DNA of 37,688 nt from Paludibacteraceae bacterium (lineage in GTDB: Bacteria > Bacteroidota > Bacteroidia > Bacteroidales > Paludibacteraceae). The stretch covers positions 1 to 37,688 of the forward strand of contig JAFZKQ010000071.1 of the NCBI GenBank assembly GCA_017553575.1, written 5' to 3'. Position 1 is the first letter of the stretch, and every line of letters begins with the position of its first letter. The notes under the pieces were generated by a model that was given only the letters and a program-made list of their open reading frames with translations, did not search any database and had not been told where the DNA came from. Shown in pieces: positions 16,839 through 25,138 of this stretch. A program made the position numbers and the translations under genes.

Positions 16839-19439
16839 CTATTTTGCTATCACCTTTTTTACGACATTTCCGCCCTTTGTCTTGATGTGTAGCAGGTATT
16901 CTCCGGCGTTTGGCAATGCTATCTCATCCGTTTGGGAGGTGTTGACTAATTTGCCGTCGAGGGAATAGAGCTCCAAGCGTAAAATTTCACTTATGCCTGT
17001 CACTTTGACAAAGTCTGCCGTCGGATTAGGTGCCACTGTGCATTGTCCGATTGCCTGAGCTGGGTCGCATACTTCTGTCGAAATCCTTTTCGTGATCGTA
17101 ATATCTACACTATTGGCAAGGATGGTCTCCTCGCTGGATTTCTCGAGATAGATAGGCGAACTGACCTCTTTTCCGATACGGAAGCAATCGAAGTCGGCAT
17201 ATCCCCCCACATTTTTCGTGGCAAAGTTGAACAATCCGAATCTATAGCCCATGAAGTGGGTCAGTTTGTACTCCATCTTGATGGTATTTCCGAACGATGT
17301 CCAAGTCTTGCCGTCCAAACTATAGTAGAAGGAGGCCCTGTCAGCTTGGTTTTGATAGTTCATGTCGATTCGAAGCCATACCTCATCTCCTTGAAGGGGA
17401 ACGCTTGCTGCCTCTTTAGCGGAGCCTCCGCTAGCGTCTACCATTACGATGCTTTTACTGTTTCCGTTCACTTTCACGCCAGCAAAGCCGTATAGCTCTT
17501 GAAGGGCGCAGAGTCCGGCATAGTCGCCGTCCTTCATGCCTGCCGTGTTGAGCTTTATCCAGCCTGAGCAGTTAGGTCCGAAACTTCTTTGGGTCAACGT
17601 GTTTTTGGCATCCACCACGGCTTTGTCTGTGCGGCTCGTCGTTATGCGGAAGGAGCCATTGGTCAGCGACCAATTCTTGGCATCGGGATTGTGGTTCCAT
17701 TGCCATTCCAATGGGAGTGTTTTTTCTTCGAATTCATCGGAAGTTACCATGCCGTAGCCCTCCTCTTGTCCAGCAGGCATGCTGAGGGTGTATGGCACTT
17801 TGCCATTGTTTCCGAGTACTGGCCAATCGTTTGACCAAGTGACAGGAAGCAGATAAGGGATTCGGCCCACGGAACCGTTGTCGCGGAAGAACATTCCGTA
17901 CCATTCCCCGTCAGGAGTGTCGAAGATTCCTCCTTGGGCTACACCGTTGTCTTGTAGGATGACTTTACCCTCGAATTGGCCTTCCAATGATTTGGAACGG
18001 TAACAAAGAACCGAACGGCAACTTCCTGCCGGCCATGAGATGAGGAATACATAGTAGTAGCCACCTCTCTTGATGACTTGTGTGCCTTCGCATTCTACAT
18101 AGAAGTTGCTTCCTGCGATGGAGGCTGGCTTTTGGATCAGGGTGCGAGCCCTTGAGCCTGATTTGACGGACATGGCATCGGCGGATAGTTCGACAATGCT
18201 GATGCTTCCCGATCCGTAGGCGACGTAGATCCGCCCGTCATCGTCTAAGATGAGGGATGGGTCGTGGTAGAATGGAAGTCTGGCTGATTCCCAAACGCCA
18301 CTCTCTATGTCTTTTGTCTTGAATATATGGCAACTATTGGTTGTGTAGGAAGGTGTTAACACATACCATGTGCCGTCCTTGTAACGTATGCAACTTGCCC
18401 AAGAGCCTTTTCCGTAGGCATTCTTGCCATTGTTTAGGGAGAGTGCGTCTCCGTTGTCCAATGCTTGGTGGGCATAGTTGATCGTACGCCAACGCACCAT
18501 GTCCTTGGAGGCCATGATCGGCACACCTGGGTTCATGTGCATGGTGGTGCTCGCCATGTAGTAAGTGTCTCCCACACGAATCACAGAGACGTCAGGCACA
18601 TCGGCCCAGATCAACGGATTGTTTACCGTGTGGCTCTTCCCGTCGAAGAACGAAGGAATGAGTCCGCCTGCTACCTTGGATAGGCTATAGTGTCCTTCAG
18701 CTCCTTCGTAGGAGGCTGGAATCTCGGTTTCGTAAGAGCCCGGGATGGTGATGCCCTCTTGCAACAGCGTGACGTTTCCCTCTTTGTCAACCCAATTTAG
18801 ATTGTAGTTGCCGTTGCTCTCATCGTTGGTGGTCCATTCAATTTTGAAGGATTCGCCTGCGTAAACCTTGGAACTCTCTGTCGGTGAGGTGAATTTGTAT
18901 TCAATGGGCGTACTCTCCGCACGGAAGGAGATCTTGTCGAGGTTGACGTAGGAGCCCTCGATGGAGATCCTTAGCGTGTGCTTACCTGCCGTTAGTTGGC
19001 TGGTCGTGCCTTTGATGTTCGTGTAGTTGCCGAAATCGCCTGTGTTTGGCACGTTGATCACGCTTGAAATCGCTTTCCCGTCCAAATGGAGTTGAAAGGC
19101 GGAACCGTCGAGCCCGGAAGCCACGCGTGCCGAAAAGACGTAGGCATCCGCTTCTTTGACGTCGATGGTGTAGTCTACCCATTCTCCTTCTTGGGTCCAG
19201 CCCAAGACGTAGCCCGATTCGTCGTTGCCGTCGATGTCCACGCCTTCCTCTGGGCGGTAGACTTCACCTTCGTTGGCTTCGCCGCTGTCATGGTAAGCTA
19301 CTCCTTCGCCGCCTTCATCGTAGTTCTCCACTTCGATAATGCCTGGAATCACTTGTGTCACACCCTTATAAGGAGTTTGTGCGGCACATATGTGGCAGGC
19401 GGCTGTCAGAATGGTTGTATATAAAAGAGTCTGTTTCAT
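16839..19439 (-). CDS. T9SS-secreted CBM6-GH43 enzyme with C-terminal beta-xylosidase-type domain (arabinofuranosidase/xylosidase)
   Basis: 866 aa. Signal peptide 1-20. A CBM6 carbohydrate-binding domain spans about 30-175 (from IEVENYDEGGEGVAY to YVNLDKISF), then an Ig-like linker (about 180-265), then a five-bladed GH43 domain (about 270-570). Candidate catalytic residues are Asp283 in ADVPDVS (base; most relatives have PDPS) and Glu451 in VECEGTQ (acid). A concanavalin-like C-terminal domain typical of GH43 xylosidases follows (about 580-770), then a T9SS sorting domain. The NPLIWADVPD and TTMHMNPGVPIM signatures fit GH43 subfamily 12, where alpha-L-arabinofuranosidase and beta-xylosidase activities are known; the exact activity is not readable. 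It sits 77 nt after another CBM6-GH43 gene, probably in one operon. Confidence 0.92.
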   Translation of the reverse strand: MKQTLLYTTILTAACHICAAQTPYKGVTQVIPGIIEVENYDEGGEGVAYHDSGEANEGEVYRPEEGVDIDGNDESGYVLGWTQEGEWVDYTIDVKEADAYVFSARVASGLDGSAFQLHLDGKAISSVINVPNTGDFGNYTNIKGTTSQLTAGKHTLRISIEGSYVNLDKISFRAESTPIEYKFTSPTESSKVYAGESFKIEWTTNDESNGNYNLNWVDKEGNVTLLQEGITIPGSYETEIPASYEGAEGHYSLSKVAGGLIPSFFDGKSHTVNNPLIWADVPDVSVIRVGDTYYMASTTMHMNPGVPIMASKDMVRWRTINYAHQALDNGDALSLNNGKNAYGKGSWASCIRYKDGTWYVLTPSYTTNSCHIFKTKDIESGVWESARLPFYHDPSLILDDDGRIYVAYGSGSISIVELSADAMSVKSGSRARTLIQKPASIAGSNFYVECEGTQVIKRGGYYYVFLISWPAGSCRSVLCYRSKSLEGQFEGKVILQDNGVAQGGIFDTPDGEWYGMFFRDNGSVGRIPYLLPVTWSNDWPVLGNNGKVPYTLSMPAGQEEGYGMVTSDEFEEKTLPLEWQWNHNPDAKNWSLTNGSFRITTSRTDKAVVDAKNTLTQRSFGPNCSGWIKLNTAGMKDGDYAGLCALQELYGFAGVKVNGNSKSIVMVDASGGSAKEAASVPLQGDEVWLRIDMNYQNQADRASFYYSLDGKTWTSFGNTIKMEYKLTHFMGYRFGLFNFATKNVGGYADFDCFRIGKEVSSPIYLEKSSEETILANSVDITITKRISTEVCDPAQAIGQCTVAPNPTADFVKVTGISEILRLELYSLDGKLVNTSQTDEIALPNAGEYLLHIKTKGGNVVKKVIAK

Positions 19440-19477
19440 GGTTGTTTGGTATTTTCAGGTTGTATCTGGATGGGGAA

Positions 19478-19510
19478 GGGGAGGCCGTACCGTGTGGATA
19501 CGGCCTCCTT
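19478..19510 (-). other. Intercistronic hairpin between the two GH43 genes
   Basis: A perfect 10-bp GC-rich stem (GGAGGCCGTA/TACGGCCTCC, 19480-19489/19499-19508) directly follows the upstream cistron's stop codon. There is no T-run after it on the minus strand, so it is more likely an mRNA stability or processing element than an intrinsic terminator. Confidence 0.6.
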
Positions 19511-19516
19511 CCTCCT

Positions 19517-21961
19517 TTATTTTACAAGAATGATTTGGGAGAAGTTGTTGCATTGGGACTTGATGATATAAGTTCCGTTTGCGTAGTTCTTCTCTTTTAA
19601 TGTGTTGGACATTCCCTCGGCTGTTGATTCAACTGTCTCTAGGAGAATACCTTGCAAGGAGTAAACGTTGAATTGGCAAGGGGTGTCGGCCAACGTCTCC
19701 GTTACATTGCTGGTCTCATGGTTCTCTGCCGTGAATTCAATGTAGTCGATGTTGCAGTAGTCTGCTTCGATGCTGAGCCTTAGCGTGTGCTTGCCTGCCG
19801 TCAATTTACTTGTCTTTCCCTTGATGCTTGCGTAGTTTGTCCAAGAGTCGGTGTTAGGCACTTCAATGGCCTCCGTGATAGCCTCTCCATCAATGTATAG
19901 GCGGAAGCCTGAACCGTCTAAGCCAGAAGCGACTAGTGCCACCCAATTGTAAGTGTCGTCATAATCAACGTTTATGGTGTATTCTAGCCATTCGCCTTTC
20001 TTCGTCCAACCCAAAACGTAGTCGCCCTCTTCGGTCACATCCAAATCGACGCCTTCATCGTTTCGGAATGTGCATTTGGTGCTTTCGAACACACTGCTCT
20101 CGTCTTGGTAGGCGAATCCTTCACCACCTACGTCGTAACGCTCAACTTCCAATCTTCCTGGGATGGTTTGTGCTATGCCTTCGTAAGGGCCACGAGCCTT
20201 GACACTCTCAATGTTGGTCTCGTAAGTCTTTCCTGAACCGTCTGTCAAAACAGCTTGGAAATTGTAGGTGCCTGGTTGCTCAATCTCATATTCGAAGGTG
20301 TAAGGGGCTTTGTCGGATGAGCCGATAAGAGTTCCCTCCAAGTATAAGTCTGCCTTTTGGATGCCTGCTTCGGAAGTCTTTGCTTCGAAAGAGATGGTGG
20401 CAGGTGCCGATACGATTGATTCTGAAGCGGTAAGCACTACGTCAGACTCCTTGAATTGCCAGTAGTCGAATTCGAAATCACCTGAGAAGATGAAGAATAT
20501 GTCGTTCTTGCCACTGATAGGCACATCGAGTTTTGCGGAAATCTCCTTGAAGTTTCCTCCTGTTGAAGGAATTGGAAGATAGCCAATTACATCGCCGTCT
20601 GGCTTGCCTTTGCAAATTTTGATGGCTCCCTCTTTGTTTGCGCTGATATAGGCGGAGAAGAGGCTTGCGCCTTCTCCGAAGTCAACGCCTGCAACGCCGA
20701 TCCAATCGCCCTTGTCGATGTCTGTCACGATCATGTTGGAGCCTCCGTATCTTGTGTCGATGCCGGCCATCCATGCGATGGTTTCTGCTTCTGTTCTCTC
20801 AAATGGGTTGAGAGAGCCTACTTGTGCAACACCTTCTGCGGAGCCCTTAGACTTGGTGATGCTTCCTGTTACGGTGTTCACATTGACGTAGTCGACATGG
20901 GTTGAACGATAGTTCTGGTTTTTCCCTGGACAGATGCCCATGGCGTTCTGTAGAAGTCTTGCGTGGTAGGTCATGTACCACTTGCCCTTGAACTCGAACA
21001 TAGCGTGGTGGTTGTTACCGCCATTGTCTCCATAGATGTTCGAGTTGAAGAATCCGCCTTGGTTCTCGTAGGCTATGCCGGTGTATTCGAAGGGACCCAT
21101 TGGATCGTTGGAGGTCATGTAGCAGATCTCTGCGTTTTTGAATCCGTAGCGGTTGCCTCCTGTGTTCCAGTTGGAACAGTAGCTGTATATGTATTTACCG
21201 GCGATTTTATTGATACCTGCATCCTCGAAAAGGTAAGGCGGGTTGATGGTTTTTGCTTGTCCGTCGATACTGATGAAGTCCCGGCCTAATTTTGCTACGC
21301 GGGCTGTACCAGGGTTGGCGTCTTGTCCTTGAGGCACTCCACCACCGAAGTAGATGTAGCCTGTACCGTCGTCGTCCACCAAAACGGCAGGGTCGAACAG
21401 CCAAGTCACGTTGCCGCAATTAGGAGTGTTCCGAGAAACCAACTCTTTTCCGATAGGGTCAACCCAAGGTCCCCAAGGGCAGTCGCTGGTCACTACGCCG
21501 ATACCACTACCGTTGTTGGCGAAGTAGAGGAAGAACTTCTCCTTTCCATCGACAGTTTTGTGGCAGGCAGTTGGAGCCCAAGAGCAAGTTGCCCATTTGG
21601 CAGGGTATGAGTTGTTGTTGCGTCCTGCGACGCCCATTGTTCCATGGTCGGTCCAGTTGACCATGTCTTTAGAGGAGACACAGTTGATGGTGTTGATCTT
21701 AGAATAAGAGTTTTCTATCAACGTGCCATTTTGGTATTCCAAAACATCGTTTGTCATGTAGATGAAGACCTCATCGTTGTAAATCATGGCGAACGGGTCT
21801 GCTCCAAATCGTTGTGTGAAGAGCGGATTGTGGTTGGATAGCTTTTTGTAGCTATCTGTTAGTCTGATTCCGTCGAAAAACTTAGCAGCATCGTTAGCTG
21901 CGAATGAGCCTCCGCAAAAAACTAGCGCCAAGAGGCTGGTTATGAGTATACGTCTTTTCAT
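19517..21961 (-). CDS. T9SS-secreted GH43-CBM6-CBM6 arabinoxylan arabinofuranohydrolase-like enzyme
   Basis: 814 aa. Signal peptide 1-21. The GH43 domain (about 40-375) shows candidate base Asp55 in RFGADPFA, Asp190 in WLFDPAVL and acid Glu246 in LFEDAGI. The stretches VFIYMTNDVLEY and SSKDMVNWTDHG match XynD-type arabinoxylan arabinofuranohydrolases (GH43 subfamily 29), which remove arabinose from xylan; this is family knowledge, not shown here. A first CBM6-like domain (about 385-510), an Ig-like domain (about 515-595) and a clear second CBM6 (about 605-745, from GRLEVERYDVGGEG) follow. The C-terminus (VYSLQG to IILVK) is a T9SS type A-like sorting domain. The second CBM6 is closely similar to that of the next gene. 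First gene of a probable two-gene operon. Confidence 0.92.
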   Translation of the reverse strand: MKRRILITSLLALVFCGGSFAANDAAKFFDGIRLTDSYKKLSNHNPLFTQRFGADPFAMIYNDEVFIYMTNDVLEYQNGTLIENSYSKINTINCVSSKDMVNWTDHGTMGVAGRNNNSYPAKWATCSWAPTACHKTVDGKEKFFLYFANNGSGIGVVTSDCPWGPWVDPIGKELVSRNTPNCGNVTWLFDPAVLVDDDGTGYIYFGGGVPQGQDANPGTARVAKLGRDFISIDGQAKTINPPYLFEDAGINKIAGKYIYSYCSNWNTGGNRYGFKNAEICYMTSNDPMGPFEYTGIAYENQGGFFNSNIYGDNGGNNHHAMFEFKGKWYMTYHARLLQNAMGICPGKNQNYRSTHVDYVNVNTVTGSITKSKGSAEGVAQVGSLNPFERTEAETIAWMAGIDTRYGGSNMIVTDIDKGDWIGVAGVDFGEGASLFSAYISANKEGAIKICKGKPDGDVIGYLPIPSTGGNFKEISAKLDVPISGKNDIFFIFSGDFEFDYWQFKESDVVLTASESIVSAPATISFEAKTSEAGIQKADLYLEGTLIGSSDKAPYTFEYEIEQPGTYNFQAVLTDGSGKTYETNIESVKARGPYEGIAQTIPGRLEVERYDVGGEGFAYQDESSVFESTKCTFRNDEGVDLDVTEEGDYVLGWTKKGEWLEYTINVDYDDTYNWVALVASGLDGSGFRLYIDGEAITEAIEVPNTDSWTNYASIKGKTSKLTAGKHTLRLSIEADYCNIDYIEFTAENHETSNVTETLADTPCQFNVYSLQGILLETVESTAEGMSNTLKEKNYANGTYIIKSQCNNFSQIILVK

Positions 21962-22047
21962 GGTATATGAGTATTTGATGGTTGTTGTCTATTTTGTTGT
22001 GCGTTTCTCTTTATGTTAATGTGTTCTGTTGTCCATTTAGCTTGATA

Positions 22048-22055
22048 CAAAAGTA
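22048..22055 (-). promoter_or_regulatory. Putative -7 promoter box of the GH43 operon
   Basis: TACTTTTG on the minus strand matches TAnnTTTG, about 87 nt upstream of the start at 21961. The -33 element is not clear. Confidence 0.5.
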
Positions 22056-22167
22056 GGGAAGTGCGTTCTCTTTGCTATGTAAAAAACGTTCATTGTTGAG
22101 TAATAATCAACCATAATGCTCTTGTGGGTAGGAAAAATTCTCCATCTTTTTGAAACAAAAAGATAAA

Positions 22168-22226
22168 TCAAAAAGAAAAAACCTTCAAAAAGGTGTGTTT
22201 TTTAACGCACCTTCCTGAAGGTTTTA
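22168..22226 (-). terminator. Rho-independent terminator of the lipoprotein-CobW operon
   Basis: A long two-part stem: outer AAACCTTC/GAAGGTTT and inner AAGGTGTG/CGCACCTT around an A/T loop. On the minus strand it is followed by TTTTTTCTTTTT. It lies about 50 nt past the stop codon at 22275. Confidence 0.85.
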
Positions 22227-22274
22227 TTGCTTATAGCGACTTTTTTCCCGATGAAAACGGGCTTTTAAAGTCTT

Positions 22275-23582
22275 TTATAGATTGTCGAAGTCTTTGATAA
22301 TGGCTTCCTTGTCCATGTCTTTTCCGATGAAGACGATTTTTATCATTTTATCTCCATACTTCTCGTCCCAATCTTTACCCAAGTCTGGATTTTCACGTAA
22401 CATCATCTCTTGTTCCTCTTTGGGCGCTGTACAGATCCATTGGCCTGCTTTTACAATACGTTTTTGTGTGCCTGCTTGGTCGAACATGTAGGACATGTCT
22501 GGGTCTTCCTCGAAGTAGGTGATGCCTTTGCTACGGATGATGCTCTTAGGCCACTTGTTGTTTGCGTAGTAATCGAATTTGTTTAGGCTCAAAGCTTTCC
22601 TTCTGAAGTAGACGAATGTGCTGATGCCGTATTCTTCCGTCTCTCCTCCGTCATGGTGGTGATGGTGGCAACAGTGTCCATGTTCGTGGTCGCAGTGCTC
22701 ATGGCCCTCTTCGTGCTCATGGTGGTGCTCCTCGTGTTCGTGATGGTGGCAATGTCCATGTTCGTGGTCACAGTGCTCGTGTCCTTCCTCATGCTCCTCA
22801 TGTTCGTGATGATGCTTGTGCTCCTCTTTCTCTCTGTCTCGTCTAAGGTCGTCTTCCTCCATTTCGTGGATCCATCCGGCAGAGTAGGCAACCTCTTCCA
22901 AGTTGAATCGTTTGGAATCGATGATCTTGTCGAAATCGAGTTCCGCAAAGTTGGTCTCGATGATCTCTGCTTTCGGTTGTAGCTTCCGGATGACGGTTTT
23001 GACGAGAGCCAACTCCTCTTTGCTGACTTCGGCTACCTTGTTTAGAACGATGACGTTGCAGAATTCTATTTGTTGGATGATGAGGTTTTCAATATCCTCC
23101 TCTTCCAAGTTTTCTCGCTCCAAGTCGTTTCCGCAAGAGAACTCTTTTGCCATGCGTAGTGCATCGACAACGGTTACGACGCAGTCCAATCGGCAGATCT
23201 CCGGCATGCCGTATTTTTTTGCCATGGTGGAAATCGAGTTGATGGTCTGTGCTATCGGCAACGGCTCGCATACTCCGCTGGCTTCGATGACGATGTAGTC
23301 AAATTTGTTGGTCTCCGTAATCTCGGTGATTTGCTCGATGAGGTCGGTCTTCAACGTGCAGCAGATGCATCCGTTGCTGAGTGCTACCAAGCTATCGTCT
23401 TTTTGTTGTACGATGCCACCTTTTTGGATGAGGGAGGCGTCGATATTGACCTCGCCGATGTCATTGACGATGACGGCTATTTTTAGTCCTTTCTTGTTCG
23501 CTAATATTTTGTTAACTAAAGTTGTTTTCCCACTTCCGAGGTACCCTGTGAGAAGTGTGATGGGAACAATTTGCTTTTTCAT
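22275..23582 (-). CDS. CobW/COG0523-family GTPase metallochaperone with duplicated His-rich loop
   Basis: 435 aa, cytosolic. Walker A GYLGSGKT at residues 13-20, the family CxCC metal motif at Cys72-Cys75 (GCICC), an EASG segment, and the VLNK guanine-specificity motif near 195. A His/Glu/Cys-rich linker (about 250-310) contains a near-perfect tandem duplication of HEHEEGHEHCDHEHGHC; these loops bind metals such as zinc in the family. The CobW C-terminal domain follows (about 325-435). COG0523 proteins use GTP hydrolysis to deliver metal, often zinc, to client proteins. The substrate metal here cannot be told from sequence. It follows a lipoprotein gene by 25 nt, so the two are probably co-transcribed. 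No Zur-type operator was recognised. Confidence 0.93.
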   Translation of the reverse strand: MKKQIVPITLLTGYLGSGKTTLVNKILANKKGLKIAVIVNDIGEVNIDASLIQKGGIVQQKDDSLVALSNGCICCTLKTDLIEQITEITETNKFDYIVIEASGVCEPLPIAQTINSISTMAKKYGMPEICRLDCVVTVVDALRMAKEFSCGNDLERENLEEEDIENLIIQQIEFCNVIVLNKVAEVSKEELALVKTVIRKLQPKAEIIETNFAELDFDKIIDSKRFNLEEVAYSAGWIHEMEEDDLRRDREKEEHKHHHEHEEHEEGHEHCDHEHGHCHHHEHEEHHHEHEEGHEHCDHEHGHCCHHHHHDGGETEEYGISTFVYFRRKALSLNKFDYYANNKWPKSIIRSKGITYFEEDPDMSYMFDQAGTQKRIVKAGQWICTAPKEEQEMMLRENPDLGKDWDEKYGDKMIKIVFIGKDMDKEAIIKDFDNL

Positions 23583-23607
23583 TGCTTTTTAGTTTTGTTC
23601 TATCTGC

Positions 23608-24993
23608 TTAGTATTGGATTTTCTTCCAATCGAATGAATCGTAATTGGTGATCTCTTTTTGGAGTTTTGCCTCTTGCTCGCTGAATTCCTTTTCGTTGCT
23701 TGCTTTAGGCTCTCCGTAGGTTATCTTTTGGTAATGAGGATCCGACACCCCAGATACTCTTCTGTAGTTCTGGATGGTCAGGTTGGTGAACGGAGTGACC
23801 GTCTTGATGAAGTTGACTGTCGCTGCCCATTCTGTGGCGATTCCGTTTGTGTATAGTTTGAAATCAACGGTTGCGGCAGCCTCAGATGAATAGTTGCTTT
23901 CGTAAAGTTCGATGGAACCGTTCTCGAATTTGAAGACGGCAATTCTTTCTTTCGCCTTGTCTCTGCAAATCAACTCTTTGATGCCGTCGTTGTTTAAGTC
24001 GGCAATGGCATATTCCTTAGGCACGCTATTCTCGTCTTCATCCTCGAAACATTTTTTCCATTGGTATTTTAGCGTCCACTTGTCTGGAACTCTTTTACTT
24101 TGGTAATCAACTGTTTGATAATAGCATGCATAGAGGGTTGGAATGATTGAGTCTTGTGTGATTTTGTATTCTCCCACGGCAAAACTCTCTATGGATCCTC
24201 TTGTAAAGAATAAATCATATTGAGATAAGTCGTTGCTTACCATGACTACGAAATCAGGGTTGTGGTACACACCCTCGTCGTCCACATTCCACGTCGAATA
24301 TTTGTCGCCGTTTCCCCATTCTTCGTTGATATAGAATTTGTCGCCTTTCTCAAAGACGTTGAGGGCGAGGGTTTTCTCTTCTGAAGGTTCGAATTGAACC
24401 GAGAATAGATTAGCGTCGCCATTCTCCAAGCTGACGGATTGGCATACTCTGTTGATCTTTAGGTTAGGGTAGTGCGCCTTTATGAAGTCGGACTCTTTTG
24501 CGGAAAGTTTGGGTGACTCTTGGCTGACGGCTTTTGCAGGTCGGTGGCTGTTGATGTATTCTGTGTCGAAAAGCAGACCTGCATCCTCTCCTTTGTGTTT
24601 TGATTCGTAAACGAGACCTGTCCATTCGTCGCGATAGTTGTCTGCCACGAAAGCCCCTGCGTTGTTCTCTCCTTTTTGGAACTCTTTGTATTTCACCTCG
24701 ACGATTTTATTGCTTGATAGCAGCAAGGCGTGGGTGAAGTTCTTGAAATGATTGATGGTCGCTTCAATGTCCTCTTCTGAATCTATTACATGGAATGGAT
24801 TCGCATTCTTGTAGAAAGAGATGTAGGCCGTCTTGGGTTGAACCACCTTTTCGGATACTTCTATATTTTCTGCTGTAGAGTCGGCAATGCTTTCTCCTGT
24901 TGCGGGTTGCTCGTTCCCTTGGTTTTGATTGCTGTTTCCGCATGAGCAAAGAAGCAGCAAAGAAGCAAGATAGAGGTTTTTATTTAGTCTCAT
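23608..24993 (-). CDS. Lipoprotein of unknown function with an FG-GAP-like calcium motif
   Basis: 461 aa. The N-terminus ends LLLLCSC|G, so Cys18 is the likely lipidated residue, followed by an N/Q/E/S-rich spacer (about 19-50). The rest is beta-rich and I do not recognise a family. DLNNDGIKEL (about 345) resembles the calcium-binding DxNxDG loop of FG-GAP/VCBS repeats, and the adjacent residues fit one such blade. It is the first gene of a probable two-gene operon with the CobW GTPase; a metal-related role would be guesswork. It sits in the periplasm or on the cell surface. Confidence 0.85.
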   Translation of the reverse strand: MRLNKNLYLASLLLLCSCGNSNQNQGNEQPATGESIADSTAENIEVSEKVVQPKTAYISFYKNANPFHVIDSEEDIEATINHFKNFTHALLLSSNKIVEVKYKEFQKGENNAGAFVADNYRDEWTGLVYESKHKGEDAGLLFDTEYINSHRPAKAVSQESPKLSAKESDFIKAHYPNLKINRVCQSVSLENGDANLFSVQFEPSEEKTLALNVFEKGDKFYINEEWGNGDKYSTWNVDDEGVYHNPDFVVMVSNDLSQYDLFFTRGSIESFAVGEYKITQDSIIPTLYACYYQTVDYQSKRVPDKWTLKYQWKKCFEDEDENSVPKEYAIADLNNDGIKELICRDKAKERIAVFKFENGSIELYESNYSSEAAATVDFKLYTNGIATEWAATVNFIKTVTPFTNLTIQNYRRVSGVSDPHYQKITYGEPKASNEKEFSEQEAKLQKEITNYDSFDWKKIQY

Positions 24994-25086
24994 ATTTTTG
25001 TGATTTTATTTGCGAAATTACTCTTTTTTTACTCAAAAATGCCTTCTCTTCCTATATTCTTTACTTTAGGGTGAACAAATTCAATC

Positions 25087-25118
25087 AAAAAAGGCGCATA
25101 GATCAGATCCATGCGCCT
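25087..25118 (-). terminator. Rho-independent terminator of the CotH-domain gene
   Basis: A perfect 8-bp stem AGGCGCAT/ATGCGCCT (25092-25099/25111-25118) is followed on the minus strand by TTTTTTGATT. It is about 20 nt past the stop at 25139. Confidence 0.9.
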
Positions 25119-25138
25119 CTCTTGCGTTATTCAGAATG

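Larger units (their letters stand above)
21962..22274. other. Intergenic region: promoter of the GH43 operon and terminator of the CobW operon
   Basis: 313 nt without a gene. A minus-strand -7 box lies at 22048-22055 and a minus-strand terminator at 22168-22226; both are listed. Nothing else is apparent. Confidence 0.6.

Noticed and set aside
22650-22840. Repeats in the His-rich stretch as a possible satellite or CRISPR
   Set aside because: They are in-frame codons of a typical CobW metal loop.
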